A stretch of 64,000 nt of DNA from Chthonomonas sp. UBA2017. GTDB taxonomy: Bacteria > Armatimonadota > Fimbriimonadia > Fimbriimonadales > Fimbriimonadaceae. The stretch spans positions 128,340 through 192,339 of the forward strand of contig DDCB01000017.1 of assembly GCA_002335425.1 (NCBI GenBank), given 5' to 3'. The translations under genes and the position numbers were made by a program. Of the stretch, positions 34,940-44,254 are shown one piece after another (the first letter of the stretch is position 1; each line of letters opens with the position of its first letter). Below the pieces are notes generated by a model. The model worked only from the letters and a program-made list of their open reading frames with translations. It was not told the DNA's origin and did not search any database.

Positions 34940-34963
34940 GTCGACTTTCAGAGGACTTTACTC

Positions 34964-37900
34964 ATGATGACGCCCGCCAACCTTTGGACCCGTTTCGTCG
35001 CGTTTTTTCTCGCGGCCCTGATCACAACTTCGGCGACTGCCGAAGGGGGACGCGCGCTGGCCCTGTGGCTCAGCTCGGACGATGCGCCAGGGAAATCCAA
35101 GCCCTTGCCGCAGTACAACCGGAAGCCTACTGCGCCTCCGGCTCTCCAGGGTGGTCAGCGAAATCCTGAGCGGCTGCGTTCCTTCTCGGGGGATCACCTT
35201 CAAGCACACCGCGAAGTCGCCGAGGATGGATCGGGCTTCCACCGCATTCAGCCACCGTTTGTTTTGGCTTGGAACGGCGGACTTTTGCCTGAGGTCCTTG
35301 AGCTCGAAGGCGGGGGGAATGGGACTGGCGGCGGCGGGAGTCAAGGCGGTGAGGGCGGCCTCCCGACCGGCGGTGCTGGTGGCGTTGCAAATTCGGCCAC
35401 AGGGAACTTCATGCTTCCGATGCCGATTGTGAGCTGGGAAAGCGTCGGGATGCTCGGCGTCAACTTCCAGCTTTATCATAACTCGTGCTCAGGTCGCGAT
35501 CGCGAATTCGGCGTCGGCTGGAGCCATTCTTACGACAAGCGCGTGGTGCCTGTAGGAACAAACAAGGCGAACCTTTATTTGGGCGATGGTGCCGTCCTGC
35601 CCTTTACTGAGTCAGCGTCGAATCCGGGGACGTTTCTTTCTGATCAGAAAGGCGTCTTTGATACTCTGACGAAAAACTCGGGCGGAACCGTCTGGACCCT
35701 CACGACGGTCAATCAAGTCCAGCTGGTTTTTGATGGTGCCAACCTGATGCTTTCGGAGATTCGAGATCGTTACCATCCGAATCTCAAGGTGATCATTACT
35801 CGACAAACTTCGTCGCCCTATTTCGTAACGAAAGTGACGTGTCCGAGCGGTCGCGAGCTGAACATCAGCTACAGCACGGGTGGAAAGGCGGACTCGGTCA
35901 CGGACCCGATGGGGCGAACTTGGCTCTTTAGCTATTACACGCCGCCTCACGCCGCGTTGATCGATCATCACTTGCATTCAATCACGTTTCCTAGTCTCGC
36001 AGGACAGCCGACTGCGAGCGTTATCTTCGACTATAACCACCAAGACAACATCGTTCAGTTTACGGATCGACGCGGGAACGATTGGTTCTTAACCTATCAG
36101 CCAAACGAGTGGATTTCTTCGATCAATCCTCCGCTTCACGGAACGAGCAATGTTTACATTTACACTTATCCCTCGACCAGTTCGATGCGGCTCACGAAAC
36201 CGGGTGGACAGCAGATTGAGCATCGCTACAATGCCGCGCATCTTCTCGCGGTCATTATTGATGAAGCCTCATTCTGGACCACGATGCAATATGGATCGCG
36301 AGGCGAGCTTGATCAAGTCGTAGATGGGAATGGCAACTTAACAGAAATCACAGCAAGCGCCCAAACGGGGCAAGTCCTCGATCTGACAGACCCTAGCGGC
36401 GCGACCTGGACTTATACGTACAATTCGCGAAACGACCTTGAGACGATTCAAGATCCGGGAGAGTCACAAGTTACCACGTTTCATTACGACACAGCAACCG
36501 GCCTTTTGCTGAGTGTTGTGAATGAACAAAGCACGACGACGGCCGCATATACTTACGACAGTCATGGTCAGGTCATGACGGCCGCCGACGCGCTCGGACG
36601 CACTACCGGATATGAATACAATATTCACGGTGATGTGATCGAAGTCACCGCACCGAGTGGGGCGATTCAAACCGTTGGATATGGCGCAGGCCTCCATGGC
36701 AATTTAGGACGCCCGGTCTCCGTGACAAAGGCAGGTTCGACCTGGACCGTGGCCTACGATGAGTGGCTTCGGGTTGTGTCGATGACTCATCCAGGCACGC
36801 CAACGGCGCAAGTGAGCGTGACTTACGATGCCAATAACAATCAAACCAGGCTGACCAACGAGCGAGGTCACTTTTCGACATGGGTCTATGACGCACTGAA
36901 TCGGCCCACGAAGTACACCAACTTCCGGGGAGATGAGGAAGAGTACAAATACAATCTGAATTCGTGGTTGATCGAGATTGAAAATGGGCGTGGCTTTGCA
37001 CGTACGTTTGATTACACTCCTCGTGGTGAAGTACATCATTTCTGGATGCCAGACGGATACGAAGAGTATAAGTCTTTTGACGGAAACGGAAATGTTGTTC
37101 AGTTTTCTAACGGAGTCGTGCCCACGGACTATGTATTTGATTCCCGCGATCTGCTCACAAAAGTTATCTACAATTTGATGCAGGAGACGGACCTGATCTA
37201 TGATGTCCAGGGTCGGCGCGTCGCCATGAGAGATGTGAGCGGAACGACGACCTGGACTTACAATCTACTGGATGAGCTCTCTGTTCTTGAATCTCCCCAA
37301 GGCCGCATTGAATATGCGTACAACCTTGCAGGCGAGCGGACGTCGATGACCGAAGTCGGATCGCCGAATGTTGTGACGAACTACAACATCAGTCCCACGA
37401 CGGGCCAGTTGCTTGGCGTCACCAAGTACGGTCAAACAACAAACTTTAGTTATGATGTGCATGGCCGCCTCATTGAGCGGATGTATGGCAACGATATCAG
37501 CGAAGTCTTCACCTACGATGCACGGCAACGACTGGCTCAGGTGAATCTGATTGAAGATAGTACAACTCATCGAAGTCAAGTCTATTCTTATGACGTAAGC
37601 TCGAACATCGAGACTCATACCACGACGGCGCTTGGGCTTCCCGTGACATTGCGAACCTATGAGTATGATGCGCAGCATCAGCTCATTGAAGAAGTGACGC
37701 AGGTAGGTCTCACGACGACGGTGGATCGGGCGTATGCATACGACGGCAATGGAAATCGAATCAGCCGAGTGGATGCGATTGCATCGTCTACGGATGTCTA
37801 TACATACGATGCGGGAGACAAGCTGCAAACCATCACTCGTGGAGGGACTCTTTGGCGAGATTATGCTTATGATGCTCAGGGGCGGACGACCGCGATTGCG

Positions 37901-38899
37901 GGGCCGGGCGGCGGATACAACTTTAACTATGACGATGCCGACCGGATTGTCGATCTGACGTCGCCTTCGGGGACGGACTCCTTTGGCTATAACGGACTGA
38001 ATACTCGGGTCCAGGCGAGTTGGAACGGCTCACCCGTTCAGGACTTTTTGCGCGATGGGGTTGGGGTGACGGCTCCGGTTTTGCGCGACGGCGACGCGGG
38101 CTACACACCGGGGATCAGTCGCCACACCCCGCTCGGGGTGGTGCGCACCCATGGCGCGCTGAAGAATGAGCACACTCAGTGGGGGATCACCGGGACCTCG
38201 CCGCCAGCGCTGACGGTCTCGGCGGAGCGGGATTATGACGCCTTTGGGCGGACAATCTCGACGGGCGGGACCTGGGCGGGGCCATTCGCCTATGCGGGTG
38301 GGTTTGGCTACCAGTCCTCTTCTCCGGACTACGACTTTCAGCTCCTGGGCCACCGGTATTACGACCCTGAGACCGGCCGATTCCTTACCCGCGACCCGAT
38401 CAAAGACGGCCGCAACTGGTGGGTATACTGCGGCTCAAATCCGATTTCAGGGGCGGACCCCTCGGGACTAAAGCCATCCCTGACATCGATTCATACTAAG
38501 ACCGGGTTACTACATTACTACCATGAGTTAGCACGTATCGCGAGCGCCTCTGGTATGACAGTGTGGCAACATGTGAGGTCGACTATGGCGAGCGGAAAGA
38601 CGGTGCTTCACCATATCTTTCCACAAGCTCAAGAGTTTCACAAGCACTGGGAACGAGTATTTGGTAAAGAATGGAGAAAAGTGATAGATTCTCAACTGTT
38701 AAGGATGCCTGAGAACTATCATAAGTTGTTGCATGCCGGCGAAGGTTTGGGAAGGGGTGGCTGGTGGAACAAGCAGTGGCGGGACTTTTTTGAGAATAAC
38801 AAAAATGCAACGCCAGCGCAGGTCATTAAGGAAGCCAAGCGAATTCTGAAGGAAGCCGACTTGGGAGACGTTAAGTTTAGCGATTTAGTTGGCAAATGA
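34964..38899 (+). CDS. Rhs-repeat protein with C-terminal HNH-like nuclease toxin tip
   Basis: 1311 residues. A signal peptide (about 1-27, LWTRFVAFFLAALITTSATA) is followed by a DUF6531-like N-terminal domain (about 130-230) and YD/RHS repeats to about 1165. The core ends with the hallmark HRYYDPETGRFLTRDPI and NPISGADPSGL, the autoproteolytic boundary. The variable tip (about 1166-1311) contains VLHHIFPQAQEFHKHWERVFG and HAGEGLGRGGWWNKQWRDFF, resembling the HHIFPQ...GGxWNxxWR pattern of DUF2380/TIGR02269-type HNH-like proteins; nuclease activity is inferred. The signal peptide, rather than a PAAR or VgrG link, suggests general secretion. The tip is more A+T-rich than the core. A candidate immunity gene overlaps its stop. 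Confidence 0.85.
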   Translation: MMTPANLWTRFVAFFLAALITTSATAEGGRALALWLSSDDAPGKSKPLPQYNRKPTAPPALQGGQRNPERLRSFSGDHLQAHREVAEDGSGFHRIQPPFVLAWNGGLLPEVLELEGGGNGTGGGGSQGGEGGLPTGGAGGVANSATGNFMLPMPIVSWESVGMLGVNFQLYHNSCSGRDREFGVGWSHSYDKRVVPVGTNKANLYLGDGAVLPFTESASNPGTFLSDQKGVFDTLTKNSGGTVWTLTTVNQVQLVFDGANLMLSEIRDRYHPNLKVIITRQTSSPYFVTKVTCPSGRELNISYSTGGKADSVTDPMGRTWLFSYYTPPHAALIDHHLHSITFPSLAGQPTASVIFDYNHQDNIVQFTDRRGNDWFLTYQPNEWISSINPPLHGTSNVYIYTYPSTSSMRLTKPGGQQIEHRYNAAHLLAVIIDEASFWTTMQYGSRGELDQVVDGNGNLTEITASAQTGQVLDLTDPSGATWTYTYNSRNDLETIQDPGESQVTTFHYDTATGLLLSVVNEQSTTTAAYTYDSHGQVMTAADALGRTTGYEYNIHGDVIEVTAPSGAIQTVGYGAGLHGNLGRPVSVTKAGSTWTVAYDEWLRVVSMTHPGTPTAQVSVTYDANNNQTRLTNERGHFSTWVYDALNRPTKYTNFRGDEEEYKYNLNSWLIEIENGRGFARTFDYTPRGEVHHFWMPDGYEEYKSFDGNGNVVQFSNGVVPTDYVFDSRDLLTKVIYNLMQETDLIYDVQGRRVAMRDVSGTTTWTYNLLDELSVLESPQGRIEYAYNLAGERTSMTEVGSPNVVTNYNISPTTGQLLGVTKYGQTTNFSYDVHGRLIERMYGNDISEVFTYDARQRLAQVNLIEDSTTHRSQVYSYDVSSNIETHTTTALGLPVTLRTYEYDAQHQLIEEVTQVGLTTTVDRAYAYDGNGNRISRVDAIASSTDVYTYDAGDKLQTITRGGTLWRDYAYDAQGRTTAIAGPGGGYNFNYDDADRIVDLTSPSGTDSFGYNGLNTRVQASWNGSPVQDFLRDGVGVTAPVLRDGDAGYTPGISRHTPLGVVRTHGALKNEHTQWGITGTSPPALTVSAERDYDAFGRTISTGGTWAGPFAYAGGFGYQSSSPDYDFQLLGHRYYDPETGRFLTRDPIKDGRNWWVYCGSNPISGADPSGLKPSLTSIHTKTGLLHYYHELARIASASGMTVWQHVRSTMASGKTVLHHIFPQAQEFHKHWERVFGKEWRKVIDSQLLRMPENYHKLLHAGEGLGRGGWWNKQWRDFFENNKNATPAQVIKEAKRILKEADLGDVKFSDLVGK

Positions 38900-39759
38900 A
38901 GTACTTTCGACTTCATCCGTTTAATATCGGTTCAGACCACAGTTTAGCTATGAGGTCGTCGGAAAAAGCACTAGTCCTGCCTCCTATGCATGGAAAGCTT
39001 CAGAGGAGCTTAGAGGCAAGGCCGCTCTATTCTGCGAAGCATTCTAAGCAAGAACGAAAGTCACTACTTCGAGATTTGAAGTCGCTGGAGCAACAAATAA
39101 AGGAAGAGTGGCGTAGTGAGGTGTTGAAGCCAGGTACATTCTTGTCGTTTCAAGGCTACCCTCCTCTAATACCCTTTGACTTAGCTGCGGAGGAGGGCAT
39201 TGATCCGCTCGATTCAATGTGGTTGGGCTCTATACCAATTTCCCAAGCGTACAGATTCCGAAAAGTGCTGGAGAAATATGGCATACAGACTGAGCCAAAT
39301 CAGCTCCTAAGCCACGCTAGAATCGGGCCATTTGATGCGTATGTCCGCAAATCATGGCCAAAAAATGCTCGCGGCATCTATGCATTCTTTATCGCATGTG
39401 GACCGCTGCTGTCGCCAGAATTACAAGATTTAGTGCTTGAATGGGCTGGCAATAATGTAGCTATGCATGAAATTACGTCGAATATTGAGACAGGTTACAA
39501 AGAACTAGAGTGCCTTGCTTATAGTGGCCCAATGAAGAATCCTGATGGCAGCTTGGTAGGTGACTACTACGAAGAAGTCGATGACTGGATTCCAATCAAT
39601 TATTCAGATGAAACAGATTGGATCTTTGAGCCTAAAGTTGATACTCACCTCTATTCAATTCAGCACACTGATACTTACTTCTTTTCGAAGCCCCTTAGGG
39701 ATGCAATTTGGCAATCAAGCCCAGAGACTGAATTTATCGAATCGGCTACAAAAAGGTAA
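38896..39759 (+). CDS. Candidate immunity protein for the HNH-like Rhs tip
   Basis: 287 residues; ATG 38896 overlaps the Rhs stop codon (ATGA). No signal peptide or membrane helix, so it should be cytoplasmic. The N-terminal 70 residues are basic with a helical stretch (KQERKSLLRDLKSLEQQIKEEW); the rest is mixed, acidic and aromatic-rich (DYYEEVDDWIPINYSDETDW). I recognise no family. Immunity is inferred from its position directly after a variable toxin tip, coupling to it, acidic character and low G+C, all usual in polymorphic-toxin loci. Confidence 0.6.
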   Translation: MKYFRLHPFNIGSDHSLAMRSSEKALVLPPMHGKLQRSLEARPLYSAKHSKQERKSLLRDLKSLEQQIKEEWRSEVLKPGTFLSFQGYPPLIPFDLAAEEGIDPLDSMWLGSIPISQAYRFRKVLEKYGIQTEPNQLLSHARIGPFDAYVRKSWPKNARGIYAFFIACGPLLSPELQDLVLEWAGNNVAMHEITSNIETGYKELECLAYSGPMKNPDGSLVGDYYEEVDDWIPINYSDETDWIFEPKVDTHLYSIQHTDTYFFSKPLRDAIWQSSPETEFIESATKR

Positions 39760-39847
39760 TCGGTACCCATTGTGCGGACTGTTCACCTAACATAAGTAGT
39801 AGCGCGCTTGCCACCAGCTGACACGACCAACGACAATCGAAGGATGG

Positions 39848-40610
39848 CCTCACGACGGCGGTGGATCGGACGTATTCATACGATGGCAATGGAAATCGAA
39901 TAGGCCGAGTGGATGCAATTGCATCGTCTACGGATGTTTATACATACGATCCGGGCGACAAGCTGCAAGAGATTCGTCGAAATGGGCTGCTCTGGCGAGA
40001 TTATGCTTATGATGCTCAGGGGCGGACGACCGCGATTGCGGGGCCGGGCGGCGGATACAACTTTAACTATGACGATGCCGACCGGATTGTTGATCTGACG
40101 TCGCTTTCGGGGACGGACTCCTTTGGCTATAACGGACTGAATACTCGGGTCCAGGCGAGTTGGAACGGCTCACCCGTTCAGGACTTTTTGCGCGATGGGG
40201 TCGGGGTGACGGCTCCGGTTTTGCGCGACGCGGATGCGGGCTACACGCCGGGGATCAGTCGCCACACCCCGCTTGGGGTGGTGCGCACCCATGGCGCGCT
40301 GAAGAATGAGCACACTCAGTGGGGGATCACCGGGACCTCGCCGCCAGCGCTGACGGTCTCGGCGGAGCGGGATTATGATGCCTTTGGGCGGACAATCTCG
40401 ACGGCCGGGACCTGGGCGGGGCCATTCGCCTATGCGGGCGGGTTTGGCTACCAGTCCTCTTCGCCGGACTACGACTTTCAGCTCCTGGGCCACCGGTATT
40501 ACGACCCTGAGACCGGCCGATTCCTTACCCGCGACCCGATCAAAGACGGCCGCAACTGGTGGGTCTATTGCGAATCCAACCCCCTGACCGGCGTCGACCC
40601 GGAAGGATTG
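39848..40610 (+). repeat. Second copy of the Rhs core end
   Basis: Bases 39848-40610 closely repeat the Rhs core at about 37708-38470, including long identical runs (from the LWRDYAYDAQ codons to the RDPIKDGRNWWVYC codons), with scattered substitutions. Divergence begins exactly where the toxin tips start. The preceding 88 bp (39760-39847) after the immunity gene match nothing else here. Such homology would allow recombination that swaps the tip of the full-length gene. Confidence 0.8.
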
Positions 40611-41144
40611 GCAGTCTTCCTCGCTCCCGTTATTTGGAAAGGAGCGATCGTTGTCGGGGCAGCTCTTCTAACCGCGATCGATGTTGGGACGGCGGCATAT
40701 GACATCTATAACAACCCAAGAGACCTCTCCGTTTGGGGCTTCGCGGTCGCGGGGATTGTCGACCCGACCCCTGGGAATCTCGGGAAACATGGCATAAGGC
40801 TTGGAGGAAGACTCGGTAAGAAGCCAGGGTCGTCGGCAAATGATGCCCTAAGTGAGGATATCATTCCTGGGACATATTTGACGACTGGAAATACTGGAAG
40901 ACCTTATGTTGGCCAGTCTAGTAACATCGATGATCGCTTCAACAAACCACACCACCAGAAGCCGCCGGGTGAACCAATGGACGTTTTTCCAATGCCAGGA
41001 TCAAGCTTGCTGGACCGGCTGATCGCTGAACAGACTTTCATAAATCACCTCGGTGGAGTCGGTAGCGGTAAACTCGACAACGTGCGAAACCCAATAAAGG
41101 AGGCTGATTGGGAAAAGTATGGAATCCCTAGGCCCAAAAGCTAA
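39861..41144 (+). CDS. Orphan Rhs tip with GIY-YIG-like nuclease toxin
   Basis: 427 residues of open frame from GTG 39861, but without ribosome site, signal peptide or N-terminal Rhs domains, so it is probably silent until recombined. Residues 1-245 repeat the Rhs core end (HRYYDPETGRFLTRDPI, NPLTGVDPEGL). The new tip (about 249-427) has a hydrophobic segment (LAPVIWKGAIVVGAALLTAID) and then TYLTTGNTGRPYVGQSSNIDDRF, a good GIY-YIG (URI) signature: Y and YVGQ, conserved Arg, a Glu in LIAEQTF and Asn-Pro near the end (LDNVRNPI). DNA cleavage is inferred. An immunity candidate follows. Confidence 0.75.
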   Translation: MDRTYSYDGNGNRIGRVDAIASSTDVYTYDPGDKLQEIRRNGLLWRDYAYDAQGRTTAIAGPGGGYNFNYDDADRIVDLTSLSGTDSFGYNGLNTRVQASWNGSPVQDFLRDGVGVTAPVLRDADAGYTPGISRHTPLGVVRTHGALKNEHTQWGITGTSPPALTVSAERDYDAFGRTISTAGTWAGPFAYAGGFGYQSSSPDYDFQLLGHRYYDPETGRFLTRDPIKDGRNWWVYCESNPLTGVDPEGLAVFLAPVIWKGAIVVGAALLTAIDVGTAAYDIYNNPRDLSVWGFAVAGIVDPTPGNLGKHGIRLGGRLGKKPGSSANDALSEDIIPGTYLTTGNTGRPYVGQSSNIDDRFNKPHHQKPPGEPMDVFPMPGSSLLDRLIAEQTFINHLGGVGSGKLDNVRNPIKEADWEKYGIPRPKS

Positions 41145-41145
41145 A

Positions 41146-42063
41146 ATGGAATTCTTCGTAGATCCCGAGTACCGATTCAAACTTAAGAGAATCAATTTCG
41201 GATGGCGACTCGAACTCTGGAGTCCATGGAGTGATAGTTTCAAGGCGGTAATTAATCAGTATGATATCATTGAAATCGGCCTGTCCGTCCTCAGCGGTTT
41301 CTCATCCAAGACACTCGAATTCTTGTCTGAGTTTCCATCATTGGAATCCGTAGAAATCCTGGGTGGTGAGTATGATCCAGGTCCAATCCTAAAGATACCA
41401 TCCTTAAAAAGGATCAACCTCGTCTTCAAACCTACGGCGGCCATGGATTTTGAACGCTTGCCTGGCTTGGAAGAAGCCATCGTATCTTGGCGTCCACAAC
41501 TAGCGAGCCTTTTGGAGCTAACTCAACTCAGAAGCTTTCGATGTTCAGGTCTACCATCGAAACACTTCGGAAGAATTGCTGAAATGAAAAACCTTCGTGC
41601 GCTATATTTATCTGGATCCAATACAATTAGATTGAAGTCCTTAGCTGGCCATGAGCGCCTCGAAGATCTTGAGTTTAACAAGATGATTGGAATTGATGAC
41701 TGGGACGTTCTTTCCTCCATTCATCGATTGCGGAAGTTACATATTCATTATTCGAAGTCAATTCGTAGCATCGAATTTATTCAACTCCTACATAAGAATT
41801 TTCAAGACTTATGCCTCTTTGGTTGCCCTCACGTTAGGACTCTTGAACCGCTCCGGCCTATAGCTTCGCTGAGAAGGCTTACTGTACGGGGGCCTAAACT
41901 GGAGACCCAGTTTGATCTGACCATTTTGCTGGATAAGCCCAATCTTGAGTGGGTAAATCTTTCTGGCATGAGAACTGTTTATCGGGGAATGACATCAGGA
42001 GCCTTAGACATTTCAGATAGAGGAACGTTTGGTCGGCTCGCAGTTCCTGTGTTCAACGGCTAA
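41146..42063 (+). CDS. Leucine-rich-repeat-like candidate immunity protein
   Basis: 305 residues from ATG 41146, directly after the toxin stop (41144). An alternative ATG at 41119 overlaps the toxin and lies 15 bases after a strong AAAGGAGG. Leucine-rich repeats of about 22 residues run through the protein (LPGLEEAIVSW, MKNLRALYLSGSNTIRLKSLAGHERLEDLEF, IHRLRKLHIHYSKSIRSIEF, IASLRRLTVRGPKLE). No signal peptide. LRR and SUKH-like scaffolds are used for immunity proteins; the role here rests on gene order next to the GIY-YIG tip and on low G+C. Confidence 0.6.
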   Translation: MEFFVDPEYRFKLKRINFGWRLELWSPWSDSFKAVINQYDIIEIGLSVLSGFSSKTLEFLSEFPSLESVEILGGEYDPGPILKIPSLKRINLVFKPTAAMDFERLPGLEEAIVSWRPQLASLLELTQLRSFRCSGLPSKHFGRIAEMKNLRALYLSGSNTIRLKSLAGHERLEDLEFNKMIGIDDWDVLSSIHRLRKLHIHYSKSIRSIEFIQLLHKNFQDLCLFGCPHVRTLEPLRPIASLRRLTVRGPKLETQFDLTILLDKPNLEWVNLSGMRTVYRGMTSGALDISDRGTFGRLAVPVFNG

Positions 42064-42149
42064 ATTCTGTCGCCGAGGACTCACATCTCAGGCACGGTGT
42101 GCAACATAGCTTGCCACTATTTTCGTGATTCCAATCGAAGCAGTTCTGG

Positions 42150-42408
42150 GCTGCTCTGGCGGGATTGCGCTTATGATGCTCATGCGCGGACGACCGAGAT
42201 TGCGGGGCCGGGCGGCGGATACAACTTTAACTATGACGATGCCGACCGGATTGTCGATCTGACGTCGCCTTCGGGGACGGACTCCTTTGGCTATAACGGA
42301 CTGAATACTCGGGTCCAGGCGAGTTGGAATGGCTCACCTGTTCAGGACTTTTTGCGCGATGGGGTTGGGGTTACGGCTCCGGTTTTGCGCGACGGTGAGA
42401 TTTCTTAA
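42150..42408 (+). pseudogene. Decayed third Rhs core fragment
   Basis: The frame LLWRDCAYDAHARTTEIAGP and the following residues to VGVTAPVLRDG repeat the Rhs core, nearly identical in DNA to 37850-38091, then break off at 42393 and end at a stop (42406-42408). There is no upstream Rhs sequence and no complete tip. A further 80-bp piece of the same core survives at 42713-42800. Confidence 0.75.
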
Positions 42409-42712
42409 GGATGGTGGGGTAGGAATAGCCTGGGAACTGGTCGACGTTCGGCCGGTAGGGCCTTGTCTGCCCCACTTGGGTCGGACGAATTTCTCGCCGC
42501 CGTGCCCAATGCCTCGCCCTCGGCCTTGCGCTCCGTTCGTCGCGCCTCGGCCTCTGCCCACGGCGGCGAGTTTGGACGGAGCGCGGAGTGGTCGTGAGGG
42601 CTTGGACTCGGAGAGGGCTGCGCAAATCTTTCGGCTCTAGTTCGAGAAAATCGAATTCGAGACGTGGACTGAGTTCATCAGGTTTGCAGTTGTAGCACAG
42701 CCTTTGCGAGGA
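42409..42712. other. Non-Rhs segment splitting the third Rhs fragment
   Basis: About 300 bp with no match to the Rhs core and no plausible gene. It contains an exact 12-bp inverted repeat, CTCGCCGCCGTG (42493-42504) and CACGGCGGCGAG (42559-42570), separated by 54 bp rich in GCCTCG/CGGCCT. It replaces roughly 150 bp of core between the 42393 and 42713 break points. Confidence 0.5.
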
Positions 42713-42800
42713 CAATCTCGACGGCCGGGACCTGGGCGGGGCCATTCGCCTCAAGGGGGCGCAACGAGGCATCAGTCCCCTTTGCCGGATTACGATTTGC
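42713..42800 (+). pseudogene. Last remnant of the third Rhs copy
   Basis: Bases 42713-42753 repeat the core sequence found at 40391-40433 (ACAATCTCGACGGCCGGGAC and onward). The rest to about 42800 is recognisable but mutated (the region coding SSPDYDFQ in intact copies). There is no open frame across it. The AAA+ gene on the other strand begins to read out at 42858. Confidence 0.6.
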
Positions 42801-42857
42801 ATCCCAGAAAAGCTGGTGAGAGGTGGCTCGCTTGAGGGTGTTGTGAGACCCCAAAGC

Positions 42858-44072
42858 CTAGTCATCAGACCAATAATTTCCGTCTGGGACCGAGGGTGCC
42901 GGTCGATCCGTCCGCATTTGCAACAGGAGCGTCGCCACCTGACGCCGCATCACCTGCTCGAGCGGTTCCTTTCGGTCACTGCTGATCCAGCCCACCACGG
43001 AGGAGAGCATCAGTTCTTTGAGGTAGGCATACGAGTAGCCTTCTGCCTTTTTGGCCACTTGAACCAGGGCTTCTTCGGAAAGCGGGAGCTGGTCGCTGAA
43101 TCGGTCCCGAGCAAGTCGTAGGTACTCGGTCCTTTGCTCCAACGCCGGAAGTTCGAAATGATATTTTCGGTCGAACCGGCTCGGGCGCTCCAGAATGGCT
43201 GCATCCAGCTTTTCCGGATAGTTGCAAGTGGCGATGGTGAGGATGCCGCGATTGTTTTCAAAGCCGTCTAACTCATTCAGGAAGTAGGTTCGGGTTTTCC
43301 CCTCGATCAGCGTATCGAGATCTTCCAGAACAAATAGACAAGGCGCGAGCTTTCGTGCCCGCTGAAATGCAGTCGCAACCACACTTTGCGCAGCGGAATG
43401 TTGCGCCTCAAGGGACTTCACATAGAGCGTTGGAAGCTTCAGCGATCTCGCCAGCGCACGGATGAGATGGGTCTTCCCGTTCCCCGGCGCGCCTAGGAGT
43501 AAAATCCCCCGTTTCCAGGCGACATTTAACTGTTGATACGTGGCTTCCTGGGTGAGAAAGTGCTCGATATCGGAAACGATTTCTTCCTTTTGATTCTTTG
43601 GCAAGACAAGATCGTCGAGGCTTGACGATTCGATGCTTAAATACAGTTCCCGACTCCCCCACCAGCACCCGTTCTGGAATACAAAAATCACACCCTCAGT
43701 ACGGGCGCAAACTCGACAGACTTTCTCGCTCCATTCCAGCGTGCTGGATTCGTCCTCTCCAATCACAAACCAAACCGTCTTCGTTGTGTACTGTTCCGGG
43801 ATCTGGATCATGTATAGCTGAGTGGTCACCCCTTCCCAGCGGATTTGAAAGCGCCCCGCAATCAAGCTCTTCATGAGGCCAAGCTCTTCGTGAAAAGAGA
43901 TCGACATCAGTCCTGGGTCAGGCACATTTTCAGTGGGTCCGAATTCCCACGGACGATCCCAAAATTCGGGATCGAAGTCGTGCGACTCGACGGACTGAAT
44001 GAACGCACCCGGATGCGCTGCTTCCAGCATTTGCTGACAGGCGACGAGCATCGCCGTTTCGGGTGCCTTCAT
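42858..44072 (-). CDS. AAA+ ATPase, FtsH/Bcs1-like central domain
   Basis: 404 residues. The N-terminal 165 residues have no known family. The AAA domain shows Walker A LLLGAPGNGKTHLIRALA (about 193-202), Walker B CLFVLEDLDTLIEG (about 244), sensor 1 LTIATCNYPEKLD and the arginine-finger region ILERPSRFDRKYHFELP, followed by the lid (LPLSEEALVQVAKKAEGYSYAYLKELMLSS). There is no protease domain or membrane helix. It resembles stand-alone Bcs1/VPS4-like AAA proteins that remodel protein complexes. Its 3' end abuts the decayed Rhs remnant, and its function is unknown. Confidence 0.75.
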   Translation of the reverse strand: MKAPETAMLVACQQMLEAAHPGAFIQSVESHDFDPEFWDRPWEFGPTENVPDPGLMSISFHEELGLMKSLIAGRFQIRWEGVTTQLYMIQIPEQYTTKTVWFVIGEDESSTLEWSEKVCRVCARTEGVIFVFQNGCWWGSRELYLSIESSSLDDLVLPKNQKEEIVSDIEHFLTQEATYQQLNVAWKRGILLLGAPGNGKTHLIRALARSLKLPTLYVKSLEAQHSAAQSVVATAFQRARKLAPCLFVLEDLDTLIEGKTRTYFLNELDGFENNRGILTIATCNYPEKLDAAILERPSRFDRKYHFELPALEQRTEYLRLARDRFSDQLPLSEEALVQVAKKAEGYSYAYLKELMLSSVVGWISSDRKEPLEQVMRRQVATLLLQMRTDRPAPSVPDGNYWSDD

Positions 44073-44254
44073 GACCTCTAAAAGGGGTTAGTGCCAATTC
44101 ATATTTTGCCGATGATACCTACGCGCTCGGGTTGCTCGTAGGCCGTCACCCTCGATGAGACTCGGAAAGCTTTCCAGTCCAGCTATCACGCCGGTGGGTG
44201 CTTCTGCAGGAAATCTCTGAATCGAGCGCGTCCGCCTCTTTGATGGGTGAGCAC

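Noticed and set aside
42371..42865. Minus-strand 164-residue frame in the decayed Rhs region
   Set aside because: It runs across the junction of Rhs remnant and foreign segment and has no ribosome site or homology.
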